Shown piece after piece: positions 62,529 to 64,000 of a stretch of 64,000 bases of DNA. Position numbers and translations under genes: made by a program. Within the stretch, counting starts at the first letter, position 1, and each line of letters begins with the position of its first letter. Under the pieces are notes generated by a model that worked only from the letters and a program-made list of their open reading frames with translations, was not told the origin of the DNA and ran no database searches. This stretch comes from Sphingomonas sp. IBVSS2 (lineage in GTDB: Bacteria > Pseudomonadota > Alphaproteobacteria > Sphingomonadales > Sphingomonadaceae): NCBI RefSeq assembly GCF_002127225.1, contig NZ_NFUR01000003.1, positions 310,001 through 374,000 on the forward strand, written 5' to 3'.

Positions 62529-64000
62529 TGAGCCTTCGCGAATACCGTGGGCATGCGGCCCATCTCGCCGACTTCCTGCCTTGGGCCGCACTGGTCGGCG
62601 CGGGCGTTGTTCTGAACAAGGACGGCAGCTTTCAGCGCACAGCCCGTTTCCGCGGCCCCGATCTCGACAGCGCCACGCCGGCCGAGCTGGTCGCCACGAC
62701 CGCACGACTGAACAGCGCGCTGCGCCGGCTCGGATCAGGCTGGGCGATCTTCGTCGAAGCCCAGCGCACACCCGCGCTCGACTACCCGGAGTCGGAATTT
62801 CCCGATCCCGTCTCAGCGCTGGTCGATCTGGAGCGGCGCGAACAGTTCAGCGAGGAGGGCGCACACTTCGAGAGCCTCTATTTCCTGACGTTGCTGTGGA
62901 TGCCGCCGGCCGAGGAAAGGGCACGCGCCGAAGGCTGGCTCTATGAAGGGAAGTCCACCAACGGCGTCGATCCGTGGGAGCTGCTCAAGGGCTTCACCGA
63001 TCGCAGCGACCGTGTGCTGAATCTGGTCGAGGGCTTCGTGCCCGAAGTCCGCTGGCTCGATGACGCCGAGACGCTGACCTACCTGCACAGCACCATTTCT
63101 ACCCGACGCCAGCGTGTGCGTGTTCCCGAAACGCCCATGCACCTCGACGCGCTGCTCGCCGACGAGCCGCTGACGGGCGGGCTGGAGCCGCGCCTGGGCG
63201 ACCATCACCTCCGCACACTCACCATCGTCGGATTCCCGAGCGTCACATTCCCCGGTCTGCTCGACGAACTGAACCGGCTCGCCTTCGAGTATCGCTGGTC
63301 CACCCGCGCGGTCATGCTCGACAAGACCGATGCGACCAGGCTGCTGACCAAGATCCGGCGGCAATGGTTCGCCAAGCGCAAGTCGGTCGCCGCCATATTG
63401 AAAGAGGTGATGACCAACGAGGCATCGACGCTGCTCGACAGCGACGCCTCTAACAAGGCGGCCGATGCCGACATCGCTCTGCAGGAGCTGGGCGCCGACT
63501 ATGCCGGCATGGCTTATGTCACCGCGACGGTGACGGTGTGGGACCGCGATCCCGCCATTGCCGCCGAAAAGCTGCGGCTCGCCGAGAAGGTCATCCAGGG
63601 CCGCGACTTCACGGTCATCCCCGAGGGCATGAACGCGATCGAGGCGTGGCTGGGAAGCCTCCCCGGTCACACTTACGCCAACGTCCGCCAGCCCCCGATC
63701 TCCACTATCAATCTCGCCCACCTGATCCCCCTGTCAGCAGTATGGGCGGGGCCGGAACGGGACGAGCATTTTGGTGCTCCCCCCTTGCTCTATGGCAAGA
63801 CCGAAGGCTCGACCCCGTTCCGGTTTTCCCTTCACGTCGGCGACGTCGGCCACATGCTGATCGTCGGTCCGACCGGCGCGGGCAAATCCGTGCTGCTTGC
63901 GCTGATGGCGATGCAGTTCCGCCGCTATGGGCGTGCGCAGGTCTTCGCCTTCGACTTCGGCGGTTCGATCCGCGCCGCCGCGCTCGGCATGGGCGGCGAC
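62525..64000 (+). CDS. trbE: Conjugal transfer ATPase TrbE (VirB4 family), truncated by the window edge
   Basis: 492 codons are visible of a family of ~800-850. The N-terminal domain opens SLREYRGHAAHLADFLPWA and DGSFQRTARFRG; Walker A is GPTGAGKSVLLA near residue 450. The nucleotide-binding half continues off the right edge. TrbE energises assembly and transport of the channel. Confidence 0.95.
   Translation, partial: MMSLREYRGHAAHLADFLPWAALVGAGVVLNKDGSFQRTARFRGPDLDSATPAELVATTARLNSALRRLGSGWAIFVEAQRTPALDYPESEFPDPVSALVDLERREQFSEEGAHFESLYFLTLLWMPPAEERARAEGWLYEGKSTNGVDPWELLKGFTDRSDRVLNLVEGFVPEVRWLDDAETLTYLHSTISTRRQRVRVPETPMHLDALLADEPLTGGLEPRLGDHHLRTLTIVGFPSVTFPGLLDELNRLAFEYRWSTRAVMLDKTDATRLLTKIRRQWFAKRKSVAAILKEVMTNEASTLLDSDASNKAADADIALQELGADYAGMAYVTATVTVWDRDPAIAAEKLRLAEKVIQGRDFTVIPEGMNAIEAWLGSLPGHTYANVRQPPISTINLAHLIPLSAVWAGPERDEHFGAPPLLYGKTEGSTPFRFSLHVGDVGHMLIVGPTGAGKSVLLALMAMQFRRYGRAQVFAFDFGGSIRAAALGMGGD

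Larger units (their letters stand above)
42072..64000. mobile_element. Integrative and conjugative element inserted in tRNA-Arg (left part)
   Basis: Everything right of tRNA-Arg is plasmid- or ICE-type: serine recombinase, toxin-antitoxin, ParB-like, DUF736 (twice), DUF932, a QseC/QseM/FseA/RdfS-like control set, TraF, lytic transglycosylase, relaxase, TraG and trbB-E. Gene content and order match the ICEMlSym type of proteobacterial elements. The left boundary is the tRNA 3' part. The right boundary and the second copy of the target repeat lie outside the window, so the length is unknown. Confidence 0.88.

Overview
The window reads as a high-GC alphaproteobacterial chromosome, most likely a sphingomonad (Sphingomonas or a close relative). 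Support comes from the gene content and order: a TorF-family porin, a PdhB with an N-terminal lipoyl domain directly after PdhA, the pcm/TolC/DUF2497 (PopZ-like)/S9 peptidase/ValS series, a choice-of-anchor A protein, and GAAA-capped REP-like hairpins between genes. It has two parts.

Positions 1-42116 are chromosomal core. Left to right: a holin-like/DUF883 membrane pair; enolase; a four-gene arsenic operon arsR-arsC-aqpS-arsH that uses an aquaglyceroporin where many operons have an ArsB or Acr3 pump; a two-gene exported protein/TorF porin operon; ftsB; pdhA-pdhB; a TadG/TadE/TadE-type operon; an NDUFAF6-like prenyl-synthase relative; an EF-hand protein; trmFO; a lysoplasmalogenase/DUF488 pair; a large MASE1-PAS histidine kinase; a class II DAHP synthase with an N-terminal helix-turn-helix domain and a matching pair of palindromes in its promoter; an ArsR/SRPBCC pair; a 2-hydroxyacid dehydrogenase; cysS; tRNA-Cys; pcm-tolC-popZ; an S9 peptidase; valS; an anchor-A protein; a MATE pump; hemB followed by three overlapping GNAT paralogs; a fused MFS/spermidine synthase; a lipoprotein; and tRNA-Arg(ACG).

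Positions 42072-64000 are the left part of an integrative and conjugative element (ICE) inserted at the 3' half of tRNA-Arg. Its serine recombinase reading frame ends inside the tRNA gene. Behind it come a ParE/RHH toxin-antitoxin pair, a ParB-like protein, an interrupted DUF5677-like gene, DUF736, a two-gene A+T-richer membrane cassette and DUF932. Next is a transfer-control module: a QseC-like XRE regulator, a QseM-like DUF2285 protein, a DUF6499 frame and a DUF2285 frame joined by a probable +1 ribosomal frameshift as in FseA of ICEMlSym, and an AlpA/RdfS-type excisionase. It leads into the conjugation genes (DUF2840, traF, DUF736, lytic transglycosylase, candidate oriT, relaxase, traG, RHH protein, trbB-C-D-E). 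The element runs off the right edge, so its other end is not visible.

The strongest leads are the frameshift-controlled ICE switch with a tra-box-like palindrome at its ribosome binding site, and the HTH-DAHP synthase with paired operators, which looks like an enzyme that could repress its own gene. All functions are assigned by reading the proteins; no database search was possible.
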